Of a DNA stretch of 64,000 nucleotides, positions 1-8,580 are shown one piece after another. The translations under genes and the position numbers were made by a program. Positions within the stretch are counted from its first letter, which is position 1. Each line of letters starts with the position of its first letter. Source of the DNA: Saprospiraceae bacterium. Lineage in GTDB: Bacteria; Bacteroidota; Bacteroidia; Chitinophagales; Saprospiraceae. The notes beneath the pieces were generated by a model that did not search any database, was not told the DNA's origin, and saw nothing but the letters and a program-made list of their open reading frames with translations. The stretch is taken from the NCBI GenBank assembly GCA_041392805.1, contig JAWKLJ010000002.1, forward strand, positions 3,673,001-3,737,000. Direction: 5' to 3'.

Positions 1-309
1 AACCCACGTGGTATTCTCATTGGTAGCCTGAAAGGCCAATTGTCCGTTGCTACGGCTATCGATCCGCCTACGGCCGATGAAACAGCAGGTAGCAAAACGA
101 TCAAACTGCCGACTGAAGGTGCACAATGGACGATGTTTTATCATATTGATAATGGAGTGTTGGGGATTATCGGGGCATCAGATATTGATATTGCCATTTC
201 CCAGCCTGGAGGACCAAATTGCAATCAAAACTTTTTCGATTTAACAACTAATGTTGTCCGAATTAGAAGAATAGGCAACGCAATAGAGATAAGTAGCAGA
301 CCTGTTTAA
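1..309 (+). CDS. C-terminal end of an unrecognised protein (start outside window)
   Basis: The reading frame is open from the first base and ends with TAA at 307-309, so this is the last ~102 codons of a gene starting upstream. I do not recognise the family. The visible part is mixed hydrophobic/polar and ends in an alternating pattern (NVVRIRRIGNAIEISSRPV) that suggests beta strands. There is no membrane segment and no T9SS-type tail. It converges on the next gene, and the two stop codons overlap by about 3 bases, leaving no room for a terminator between them. An internal TTG at 40 is probably not the start. Confidence 0.6.
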   Translation, partial: NPRGILIGSLKGQLSVATAIDPPTADETAGSKTIKLPTEGAQWTMFYHIDNGVLGIIGASDIDIAISQPGGPNCNQNFFDLTTNVVRIRRIGNAIEISSRPV

Positions 310-1814
310 GACTTATTGTTTTTCTCTTGGATTTGTTGAATGATTGATTTCTTTTCCAATTTGCTATTCACCCAAAGCAATAATAATTCATCTAATCCAA
401 GAGAAACCTTCATGGCTAGATTATCCTTTACCTCTAAAAGATATTGTTTCAGCTTTTTGAAGTTATTTCGTAAGTCAGCATATACCGAAGCATTTAATTC
501 CTTAAAGTGACTTAATATTTTAAGTTCAAACTGGTTGATCTCTAATGTTCCTTGCTTGGAAAAATACCTATAAATAGACCTTAGGAAAGCATCCATTTTA
601 TCAAGTTCCCCTAATTCAAAAATAGCAACAAGGTTCAAAATCATTACACCATTCCTAATATCTCTACGGGTAATATATTTGTTACTTTTAATGATTCTTG
701 TATTCCAGTTTACACATTGAGCAAACTTCTCCAACATAAAAAGCATAACTGAAGTATTGAAAATTAATACATTTCTACTACCCGATTTAACTTGGTATTT
801 ATCCAGCCCTGATTGAACACTTTCTACAACTTCTTCAATACCCTCTGAGTATCCTGTATTTATATAGTACAACAATTTATATATAGTAGCTTTTTGAAAT
901 ACAACGCCTTGGTCGTGATGGTTTTTTGGTGTCTCCTTTTCAAGTTTTTTAATCAATCCCGGAAATTCATGGTAAGCTCCTTTTGTATAATATCCATGCA
1001 ACAAATTCGAAACATCAATAATATATTTATGGAACTCTTCAACTTTTATCTTTTCATTTTCATCCCACCACTTAACCACACTTGAGTAATATTCTAAAAC
1101 TTTATCCGAGTCTCTTAAAAGTTGGTAATACAAGGCATAGCTTTGATATAAACGCAACTTAGCTCTCCTTGAGAGGTCTTCGAGGGGCTCTCCAAAAATA
1201 GAAATAGGATACTTTTCATTAAACTCCTCTATCTCTGCGGCGCGCTTCAATTCAAACCGCTTATCTATGTCCACATATAACTTATCAAGGTAATCCTCGT
1301 ATCTCAGCTCTTCCACAAAGGATTTGATATAATATTCCTTTTCGTCTATCAAATTTAAAATGGCATTTTCATAGTCCTTTCCTTTTGTCTGCCTTAATAA
1401 AAGTCGTTCGGACTTATTAATCTCTAACAAAGACAATTGATCATCCAAATCTATGGCCAACTGCTTTGCTTCCTCCAACCTTTCCCCACATTGGTTATAT
1501 AATCCCCGCTCATATAAATACTTCGCATCCAAGATCATCTCCTTGATCCTCGCCGAATAGGAATTGGAACTCCGGTAATCCCGCATACTCCGCATGATAG
1601 CCTCATATAAATAGGATTTGTCATACGGTAGGTTTTTTCCAAATTTTTTCTTTAACTTTGTCTCATCATATATCTCCAAATCATTTACCGCCTGGAATAG
1701 CTCTAGATACTTACTCTCTTTATTGCTGCTTTTTTTGGCGTCCAAGGTGAAATAGCGTTTCTCCGACTTGGACATGGCCTGTATTAAATGAAAAAGATCT
1801 TCCCTTTTTTTCAT
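306..1814 (-). CDS. Hypothetical protein, all-helical (TPR-like), 502 aa
   Basis: The protein starts MKKREDLFHLIQAMSKSEKR and is rich in Leu, Lys, Glu and Tyr, with helix-forming heptads throughout. Pairs of helices such as LYQSYALYYQLLRDSDKVLEYY (about residues 220-240) look like degenerate tetratricopeptide units. No catalytic motif, signal peptide or membrane segment is visible, so it is probably cytoplasmic. The basic N-terminus with an SKSEKRYF motif might be a small nucleic-acid- or protein-binding head. It is transcribed alone, with 1.7 kb of non-coding DNA upstream. Proteins of this kind occur in Saprospiraceae-type genomes, but I know of no assigned function. Confidence 0.85.
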   Translation of the reverse strand: MKKREDLFHLIQAMSKSEKRYFTLDAKKSSNKESKYLELFQAVNDLEIYDETKLKKKFGKNLPYDKSYLYEAIMRSMRDYRSSNSYSARIKEMILDAKYLYERGLYNQCGERLEEAKQLAIDLDDQLSLLEINKSERLLLRQTKGKDYENAILNLIDEKEYYIKSFVEELRYEDYLDKLYVDIDKRFELKRAAEIEEFNEKYPISIFGEPLEDLSRRAKLRLYQSYALYYQLLRDSDKVLEYYSSVVKWWDENEKIKVEEFHKYIIDVSNLLHGYYTKGAYHEFPGLIKKLEKETPKNHHDQGVVFQKATIYKLLYYINTGYSEGIEEVVESVQSGLDKYQVKSGSRNVLIFNTSVMLFMLEKFAQCVNWNTRIIKSNKYITRRDIRNGVMILNLVAIFELGELDKMDAFLRSIYRYFSKQGTLEINQFELKILSHFKELNASVYADLRNNFKKLKQYLLEVKDNLAMKVSLGLDELLLLWVNSKLEKKSIIQQIQEKNNKS

Positions 1815-2131
1815 GGGTCACCCCTATTTTTATGGTTTTTACTCGCCTTTGAACAGAAAAATCACTGAAATTTCACTTTTTTTCACAAAATAAATTTTTT
1901 TTTCGAATTTTAGAAACCCGATCTATAGAGGAAATTTAAATGCTGCAAAAGTTTAAAGTCTAAACAAGGTGTATTTAAATTAACTATTTATTAATCAATA
2001 AATTATACCAATTATCTTTTCTGCAAATCTATTCTTTCCAGTCCAAAATAAGTTTTAAAAAAACTTAAAAACACACTTTAGGAATCCAAACTTTCGCACT
2101 TTTCTGGTTTTCATACCTCTTGTTTCGACTA

Positions 2132-2402
2132 TACATTTGTAATCGTAATCAAACGGATTGCAACACACTTGAAAGAAAACGGTACAGGGTCTTGTAGATC
2201 TTTCGGATTATGGTTGCCTTCAAATGCCACTTGAACGTATCCAAAATAACATCGGTATCTGATTTGGCAGGAAAACACCTGCATTTCAACCATAATCCGA
2301 AAGATATCATTCTGGTTTATTTCTCAATCTATCTGTCCTTTATTACAAGACTCACTTACGCTGTTGGACGGCGGTGAGGGCACTTCCGTCCAACTTTTTT
2401 CT
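2132..2402 (+). ncRNA. Candidate non-coding RNA with promoter-like box, long hairpin and terminator
   Basis: A perfect Bacteroidota -7 box (TACATTTG, 2132-2139) is followed by a strong inverted repeat: ATCTTTCGGATTATGGTTG (2198-2216) is exactly complementary to 2287-2305, and a further 6 bp (2222-2227 with 2281-2286) pair after a 5-nt bulge. The stretch ends at a 9-bp GC-rich stem (2363-2371 with 2386-2394) followed by six or more T. No open frame fits. The order promoter box, structured body, terminator is what a ~250-nt RNA would look like. No convincing -33 box is visible, and expression is inferred only. Confidence 0.4.
2363..2402 (+). terminator. Rho-independent terminator
   Basis: The stem GTTGGACGG/CCGTCCAAC is perfect (9 bp) with a 14-nt loop and is directly followed by a T-run. 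No protein gene precedes it on this strand, so it probably ends an RNA gene or leader. Confidence 0.65.
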
Positions 2403-2476
2403 TCCAGCCTCGACAGGCGGCGATTCAATCATCTGTCAAGACTTCGTGAAGAAAAGAACACTATGATCACTATAGA

Positions 2477-2541
2477 GGTGATGGGGTTACCGCCTCATCA
2501 CCACTAGATTTTCCAGGTTTAAAAAAATCCGGAAAATCTAG
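2477..2541. repeat. Two adjacent palindromes
   Basis: GGTGATG (2477-2483) pairs with CATCACC (2496-2502). Immediately after, CTAGATTTTCC (2504-2514) pairs with GGAAAATCTAG (2531-2541) around an A-rich loop. Both lie in the non-coding stretch 1815-3550 and have no gene nearby to serve as a terminator. Confidence 0.5.
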
Positions 2542-2888
2542 CATGCTAGGACAAAAAGTAAACTGTTCATAGGGCAATTTGGAGGTTCTGCCATCTCCAT
2601 GAGGTGGCAGGATCTATCTTTAAAACTTGAGAATTGACTTCCGCGAATATATTGTTCATTGACATACCGGGTAATAGCACAAACAAGGATTAGAAAAGTA
2701 AAATTCACTACTGACCGTGAGAAAATTACACATAAGATTACAATATTTCCATTAGTCATCCCTAGCTTTTTTTTAGAAGCTAAACCACAAAAGAGATTGC
2801 GTCAGTAGACCAAAAGAACTTTTTTCTTAGGGTGTTTTATTTTTCAGAAGGGCAATTGGAGATAAGTAGATAGTTGCTATTATTCCGG

Positions 2889-2928
2889 GCTGGGTAGCGG
2901 TGAATGAACTGCTGCCCAGTTTTCTTTT
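2889..2928 (+). terminator. Hairpin with T-rich tail, terminator-like
   Basis: CTGGGTAGC (2889-2897) pairs with GCTGCCCAG (2910-2918) with one G-U pair and a 12-nt loop. TTTTCTTTTT follows. It is the second terminator-like signal on this strand inside the same gene-free stretch, so a second small transcript (2410-2928) is possible. Confidence 0.45.
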
Positions 2929-3163
2929 TCAGTACCTTCTAGCCGCTGAAGAAGACCAAATATACAAAGTCACGAAACAGAGGCTTCAAACCATACGTTT
3001 AATTGTTTGGAGGCTTTCTCTACATACAGCAAAAGCGAAACAAACACTAACCCCAGTTTGAAACGCAACACACCAACTAGGCACACTCAAACAAATAAGT
3101 GGAAACCATTCGGGACTTTCACTTGCATTAACCGCAAACAAAACCAACCAAAGACTGCCTTTT

Positions 3164-3347
3164 AGTGCTTGTTTGGTGGTAGGCTTTGGAAGCGAAAATA
3201 TTTAATTATGGGTTCTGGCAAAGCTCATTTTTTTGTGCATAGTGGGACTATGGACGAAAAAATAGCTGAAGAAAGAGCTTGTGCCGATTCATCGGCATTC
3301 CATAAGTAAATATTTGCAGCCCAAGAGGCTACCTCGAAACAAGCACT
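3164..3347. repeat. Long imperfect palindrome, element E full copy
   Basis: The left arm starts AGTGCTTGTTTGGTGGTAGG at 3164 and the right arm ends with the complementary AAACAAGCACT at 3347. Homology between the arms continues inwards (TTTAATTATGG against CCATAAGTAAA, then AGCT-T-rich blocks), so nearly the whole ~184 bp can fold back on itself. The last 57 bp (3291-3347) recur at 40386-40442 with only about three differences. This fits a small non-autonomous mobile element (MITE- or REP-like). Confidence 0.7.
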
Positions 3348-3550
3348 TAAGGCCAATTTGTTATTAGCACCAACCCAAAAAACCGATGAAAACTAAATTT
3401 TCACTACATTTTATTGTAGAGAACTGCTTACTTTTAATTAGAAGTAGGCTTTCTCTAAATAGGCATGTTCCAAATAGCAGGAACGTGTTTGAACAGAAAG
3501 TAGGTTTACTTAAACCATATTATTTAAACCGGCAAGCAACTATCAACACC

Positions 3551-5368
3551 ATGCATCCCTACAACATTCCTGTCAGGTGGGTCATTCCTTACCTGTCAAC
3601 ACGCATCCTTCTTTTTGCCCTATTGGCAATTTCCCTTCCCGCCGCTTTGATCGCACAGGATATTGTGCCGACCAAGCCAAGCGATCTTGATCCTTCCCTG
3701 AGGGATACCACTCAGCTTAATATTATCAACCTGCCTATGCCTTTATTACCTATGAATGGGATCAATGCAGAGGCGCCATACTACCGCTTTTTATGGATTC
3801 TCGGGGATGGTAATTTCAGTTTTGTTACCGACAGCACCTATGTCAACCACCGCTATAATGTTCCCGCCACAGAAAGCCCCAAAAGTCATGATGTTTTTGT
3901 CTATAAAAATGCACTCTATGGTGGCGGAAAACCACCTCCAAAAAGAAGTAGTGCACAGGTGATTTCTATTCACCAATCCGCTTTTGATACGATTCCATTT
4001 TCACCAAAGAAAGTGGTCCAACCAGGTGCCGTGTTGCATTTGCAAAAACACATGGACCCGCTTCTTCCGAGCGACACCTCCCTTTGGATTCTATCGATAA
4101 AGAACCCTGACACCCTTAGCCGACTTGGTCTTAGTGGACAAGTCTACCTATTTTATGATGGTGCCATTAATGAAAGTCGCGCCTTTCAGGTAGAAAGTAA
4201 GAACGGGGTAAGCGTGCAGGTACAAACCAAAGCACTTGCTACAGGCACAGCCAATTTTGCTGAATTTCAATACGATACGACGCTGCTTTATGCCCGTGAG
4301 CTAACAAATTCGACTTTTCAAACGAGCAGTATTCCGGTTACTACCCTGCAATCGGCTTATAAAAAAGCGATGTTTTGGAATTTTAGTAACCTGCTGCCGG
4401 GAGAGGAACGACATATTTTCGTCCAGTTTACGACGGATTCTTTGCTCTTGAAAAAATTCAATCCCAAAAGGCTTGGAAGCACCAAATTGATGGCCATGAT
4501 GGCTATCTACAATCAAGATACCAACCAAGACCAGGTATTTAATTTCAATTTGAGTGAGGAAGAAGCCAAGCTGAGGAATGAATTGCAATTGGATTCCTTG
4601 TTTATAACCGCCAACATCGCCGGGGCTGGCCAAACCTGGTTTAGCAATGCCCTTTTGCAAGGTGGACAAAACCAATCCTTTTTCGCAGCCAGTAGATTGG
4701 TGGATATCATGGAGGTAGATTCGAGGCTTTCCAGCTCCTACGACCCCAATTATATGCAGCTACAAGCCTGCACCTGTCCGCCGAATACCGATGGCGCACA
4801 AAAGCTTATTTCCACCATCCATTTTGAAAACGATGGCCAAGCGCCTACGCGCAATATTTACATTAGTGTAGAAATTCCTAACGATATTCAACTCAATAGT
4901 GTTTTCGATTCTTTGCTCCGCATACACCCTCCGCTTGACCCAGCTTCTGCCGGCGTGGTGCGGATGAACATGGATGAAAGTACCCGAACGGTTACTTGGG
5001 AATTATTAAACTTCCAGATCGAATCCGTTGCACAATATGGCGCTGGCAATCCAGCTACTTTTGGTGAAATCACCTTTACGATGCTCACAGAAGCAGGGGT
5101 GGACATCGCCAGTATTCCAGCCATGCAGGCCTGTATTCGATTTGATGAAGTGGATAATACACCGATTTGTACCTTGCCCGTATCCACTACCCTATTGACG
5201 CAAGCGGATGTGAGCAATACCGAGTCCGAAGACATTTTGCAATGTGAAAATTGCGATTGCCCACCTTTCAATTTCTGGAAATGGCTCTTGTCATTGCCTT
5301 GGTGGGTGGCACTCCTGGTTTTGCTTGGCATTCTGCTGATTATTTGGCTGATCCGAAGGCTGACGTAG
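3551..5368 (+). CDS. Membrane-anchored extracellular protein, unknown function
   Basis: I place the start at ATG 3551 because a signal peptide follows directly (MHPYNIP..., hydrophobic core ILLFALLAISLPAALIAQ). The frame is open from 3386, but the extra 55 residues look non-coding. The mature part (~600 aa) resembles beta-sandwich extracellular modules (HFENDGQAPTRNIYISVEIP is typical of repeat domains in surface proteins). It ends with a Cys-rich stretch (CENCDCPP), a C-terminal transmembrane helix (WWVALLVLLGILLIIWLI) and a short basic tail, so it is a type I membrane protein with its body outside the cytoplasm. It lies directly upstream of the TPR-CHAT gene on the same strand, separated by an element A copy. 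A shared job is plausible but inferred. Confidence 0.8.
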   Translation: MHPYNIPVRWVIPYLSTRILLFALLAISLPAALIAQDIVPTKPSDLDPSLRDTTQLNIINLPMPLLPMNGINAEAPYYRFLWILGDGNFSFVTDSTYVNHRYNVPATESPKSHDVFVYKNALYGGGKPPPKRSSAQVISIHQSAFDTIPFSPKKVVQPGAVLHLQKHMDPLLPSDTSLWILSIKNPDTLSRLGLSGQVYLFYDGAINESRAFQVESKNGVSVQVQTKALATGTANFAEFQYDTTLLYARELTNSTFQTSSIPVTTLQSAYKKAMFWNFSNLLPGEERHIFVQFTTDSLLLKKFNPKRLGSTKLMAMMAIYNQDTNQDQVFNFNLSEEEAKLRNELQLDSLFITANIAGAGQTWFSNALLQGGQNQSFFAASRLVDIMEVDSRLSSSYDPNYMQLQACTCPPNTDGAQKLISTIHFENDGQAPTRNIYISVEIPNDIQLNSVFDSLLRIHPPLDPASAGVVRMNMDESTRTVTWELLNFQIESVAQYGAGNPATFGEITFTMLTEAGVDIASIPAMQACIRFDEVDNTPICTLPVSTTLLTQADVSNTESEDILQCENCDCPPFNFWKWLLSLPWWVALLVLLGILLIIWLIRRLT

Positions 5369-5412
5369 TAAGCTGGGTCCTTCGCAATGGGTTAATTCAT
5401 TTTTTGAAAACC

Positions 5413-5634
5413 TTAGAGCATGTTTGGAGGTCGCTTTTGGAGATAAAAAGTGGCATTTTTTTGATGAAACGAGGCGCTTTTTGAAGTGCATACCCTTAGG
5501 TACGGACAAAAAAAGCAACGAAGTATCAGCGAAAAAGAGACATTTTTTGGCCCAAATCGACCTTGGGAGATTCATGAACACCATAAATCACTATAAAGGC
5601 TGTGAATAAAGGGTGACCTCCAAACATGCTCTTA
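5413..5634. mobile_element. MITE-like element A, copy 1 (216 bp plus TTA duplication)
   Basis: The element (5416-5631) begins GAGCATGTTTGGAGGTC and ends with its exact complement GACCTCCAAACATGCTC. It is flanked on both sides by TTA (5413-5415 and 5632-5634), consistent with a 3-bp target duplication. A second copy at 41625-41786 has the same ends and the same TTA flanks and lacks about 54 bp internally. There is no transposase inside, so mobilisation would need an enzyme in trans. Confidence 0.8.
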
Positions 5635-5649
5635 ATAAACGCTATACAC

Positions 5650-8580
5650 ATGCGCTATTTACTGCCATACCTATACCTATGCGCTAGTTTTACCGTACTT
5701 TCTGCGGCGGCACCCAAGGTGCCAACAGGGGCCCGGTTAATCCAGTTGGCGAAACAGGCAGGTAGTGCACAAAAAAGAGATAGTGTACAGCACTACTTGT
5801 CTACCAGTCGTAAAATTTACGAAAGCCAAGATAGTCTCAGCGAATGGATCGCAGGGGTCAAGGCCGTAGCCAGGATATACAGAGACGAACTCGATCAGGC
5901 GGAGGAGGCCCTTCAGTTGTTAGTGCAGGCCGAGGAAGCGGCGCTCTGGCGCACCCCAAAAAACAAATCCGAATGGGAAGCATTGGCCTGGTTGCATGTC
6001 AACATAGCTTACACCTATAAATATGGATTGGAGGAGTACCTTCCAGCCAGCGATCATTATGAAAAAGCCAAGCAGATACTTGTCGACCAATGGGGCGTGG
6101 AAGATTTGGATGTGGCTATATATATCTACCAGGAATGGGGCAATCTTAAAACCATGATGGGTGATTTTAAGGCGGCAGAGGTCCTACTCAATCAATTTTT
6201 GGAGATTAATTTGAGGGAGGAAGAATACAATACGGCAGCAGAAGGCTACAGTGACCAAGGTGTACAATTCCTCACCCGCTGGGAAATTTCAAGGGATACA
6301 GCTGACTTAAGGCAAGCCATAGCCTATTTTGAAAAAGGCCTTCAATTACCTGATCTACACGATTTCCCCAAAGGGCTATTACACGGCAATTTGGTGAAAT
6401 CCTACATAGATTTGGGTCAAAGAAAAGCCCTGCTCTATCATGCTGAACAGGCAGAAATGGCCTTGCACCGCTTTTACCAAGTGAGCCAATATGAAGGGCT
6501 CCTGCTCGACCAGGCTAAGATCAAAAAGCAGTTAGGCGATTTTTTTCAACAAAGCAAGGAATACGAAACGGCCTTGCTCCAATACCAGACTGCTGAAAAA
6601 ATATACCTTGAGATTTACCCAACGGGAAAATACAGGGAATTGGCCAGAACTTATTCGGCTCATGCACAATTGCTAGCCCTACAAGCCCAATGGAAGGAGG
6701 CCTTGATCTACCACCAGAAAGCGCTTTTCTCCATCATCGGCCGTTTCCAATCGGAAAGCACCCTGGATAACCCATCGCCGGAGCAACTGAGAGCAGAGCG
6801 AGTCATCGCCGAGGTCTTGGCAGCCAAGGCAGCGACCCTGCAGCTAAAGCACCAGGCAGAAGGAGATCTTGGCGACCTGGAATTAGCCCTCGAATGCCAT
6901 GAGCTGATTTATTGGGTAGAGCATCAAATACGCGCCTCGTATTTGTATGAGCGATCCAAATTGGGCAATATTGCCCAACGGCAATTGTCTACTGAAAAAG
7001 CAATAGACATCGCTTATACTTTATGGGAATTGACCCAGGAGAGCAAATTCATAGACATCGCCTTCCACTTTGTTGAACGGAATAAAAGCATTTTACTATT
7101 AGAAGCTTTTCAAAAGGCTCAGGCATCTGATCAATTGAATGGTCCAAGCGAGGTGGTGCAGGAAGACCGCCGCCAGCAGCTAGCCATTGCTAAATTAGAA
7201 AAGGAAATTTATAGCGCGCAACGCGACCAGGCAGCAGATTCCCTCCTGCTAACATTAGAAGGAAAATTGTTGACACTGAAACAGCAATATAAAAATTGGG
7301 TGGCGGGGCTCGCCCATCAATATCCAAGCTATTTCAACCTGACGCATGATGCCGCTTTAAGCAAGATAGGTGAACTTCAGTCTATCCTACCAGCGCATCA
7401 GGCGGTTATCGAATATTTTGTGGGAACAAAGCATATTTATGCTTTTGTTATTGGTCAGCGACAACAAGGATGGCTAAAAATTACAAAGGATTTTCCACTC
7501 GCAAAATGGGTTAGTGATTTTAGGTTGGCCATCGAAGGCTTTCAGCTACCTGGCAACTCCATGCAAGACCTTTGCAGCACCTATAGCAGCCTAGGGCAAC
7601 AGCTTTACCAAAAACTATTTGCACCACTGGGTACCCTGTTCCCACTTCCCGAACAATTGATGATTATCCCCAGTGAGGCGCTTAATTATTTACCTTTTGA
7701 AGCCTTGCTCAGCCAAACGGCAAATGATTGTAAATTTAAACACTACCCCTATTTGTTGTTGGATCATGAAATCCATTATGGTTTTAGTGCAACACTCCAA
7801 AAAAGGTTATCAGAACAACCTTACACTGGTCACCAATTTTTGGGTTTAGCTCCGTCATTTGATGGCCATCATGGTTTTGGTGCCCTTTATAAAAATACAG
7901 AAACTATTCAAAAAGCTCAAAATATATGGGGTGGTCAGCTCCTTCTCCGCGAGAAGGCCACCAGCAACCAATTCATGGCCTTGGCCCCAAAACACCAAAT
8001 CATTCATTTAGCCACACATGCCAAGGCAAACATGGATGCGGGGGATTTTTCTTTTATTGTTTTTGCTGATGGCAAGGGGGGATATGACAGTTTATATACA
8101 CGCGACATTTACCTCCTCGCCCTGGATGCAGAAATGGTCATACTCAGTGCCTGTGAAACGGCGGTTGGCCAACTGCACCAGGGCGAAGGCATCATCAGCC
8201 TCGCTCGTGGCTTCCTCTACGCCGGTTCTCGCAGCGTCATCACCACCCTATGGCAAATTAATGATGAAGCCAATTACAACCTGATGAGTTCCTTTTACGC
8301 CCAACTCAAACGAGGAAAAAGCAAAGCAGCCGCTTTAAGACAGGCGAAAATACATCACCTTCAAACAAGCGATAATGTGAATGCGCATCCTGCCTATTGG
8401 GCAGCATTTGTGGTGATTGGAAATGAGCGAGCGATTGAAAAAAGTAATAGGTGGCTGTACCTGGGAATGGGAGGTTTGGCCTTGTTGGTTTTAGGCTTTA
8501 TTTTGAAAAGTATGGCACCTGCGGGCATCAGAAGTTTTGCTAACTTCTTAGTAAAAAATGCTTTTCATTTTGGCCAATAA
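5650..8580 (+). CDS. TPR-CHAT domain protein (caspase-like protease), exported and membrane-anchored
   Basis: I prefer ATG 5650 (MRYLLPYLYLCASFTVLSAA, a signal peptide) over ATG 5626, which lies inside the terminal repeat of element A. The 976-aa protein has about 500 residues of tetratricopeptide-like helices, a coiled region, then a C-terminal CHAT domain with the caspase-type dyad His790 (IHLATHA) and Cys835 (ILSACET). The family motif GEGIISLARGFLYAGSRSVITTLW follows the Cys. A transmembrane helix lies near the C-terminus (YLGMGGLALLVLGFIL). CHAT proteases are known from separase-like and type III-E CRISPR-associated (TPR-CHAT/Csx29) enzymes. The substrate here is unknown. The 3' end overlaps the convergent anti-sigma-like gene by 33 bp. 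Confidence 0.9.
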   Translation: MRYLLPYLYLCASFTVLSAAAPKVPTGARLIQLAKQAGSAQKRDSVQHYLSTSRKIYESQDSLSEWIAGVKAVARIYRDELDQAEEALQLLVQAEEAALWRTPKNKSEWEALAWLHVNIAYTYKYGLEEYLPASDHYEKAKQILVDQWGVEDLDVAIYIYQEWGNLKTMMGDFKAAEVLLNQFLEINLREEEYNTAAEGYSDQGVQFLTRWEISRDTADLRQAIAYFEKGLQLPDLHDFPKGLLHGNLVKSYIDLGQRKALLYHAEQAEMALHRFYQVSQYEGLLLDQAKIKKQLGDFFQQSKEYETALLQYQTAEKIYLEIYPTGKYRELARTYSAHAQLLALQAQWKEALIYHQKALFSIIGRFQSESTLDNPSPEQLRAERVIAEVLAAKAATLQLKHQAEGDLGDLELALECHELIYWVEHQIRASYLYERSKLGNIAQRQLSTEKAIDIAYTLWELTQESKFIDIAFHFVERNKSILLLEAFQKAQASDQLNGPSEVVQEDRRQQLAIAKLEKEIYSAQRDQAADSLLLTLEGKLLTLKQQYKNWVAGLAHQYPSYFNLTHDAALSKIGELQSILPAHQAVIEYFVGTKHIYAFVIGQRQQGWLKITKDFPLAKWVSDFRLAIEGFQLPGNSMQDLCSTYSSLGQQLYQKLFAPLGTLFPLPEQLMIIPSEALNYLPFEALLSQTANDCKFKHYPYLLLDHEIHYGFSATLQKRLSEQPYTGHQFLGLAPSFDGHHGFGALYKNTETIQKAQNIWGGQLLLREKATSNQFMALAPKHQIIHLATHAKANMDAGDFSFIVFADGKGGYDSLYTRDIYLLALDAEMVILSACETAVGQLHQGEGIISLARGFLYAGSRSVITTLWQINDEANYNLMSSFYAQLKRGKSKAAALRQAKIHHLQTSDNVNAHPAYWAAFVVIGNERAIEKSNRWLYLGMGGLALLVLGFILKSMAPAGIRSFANFLVKNAFHFGQ

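Noticed and set aside
2538..2759. 73-aa minus-strand frame
   Set aside because: No protein-like composition, no neighbour and overlaps palindromic DNA.
4301..4675. 124-aa minus-strand frame inside the membrane-anchored protein gene
   Set aside because: Shadow of the real plus-strand frame, which has a signal peptide and a C-terminal anchor.
5424..5609. 61-aa frame inside element A as a gene
   Set aside because: It is contained in a palindromic mobile element. I kept only the observation that the frame is conserved.
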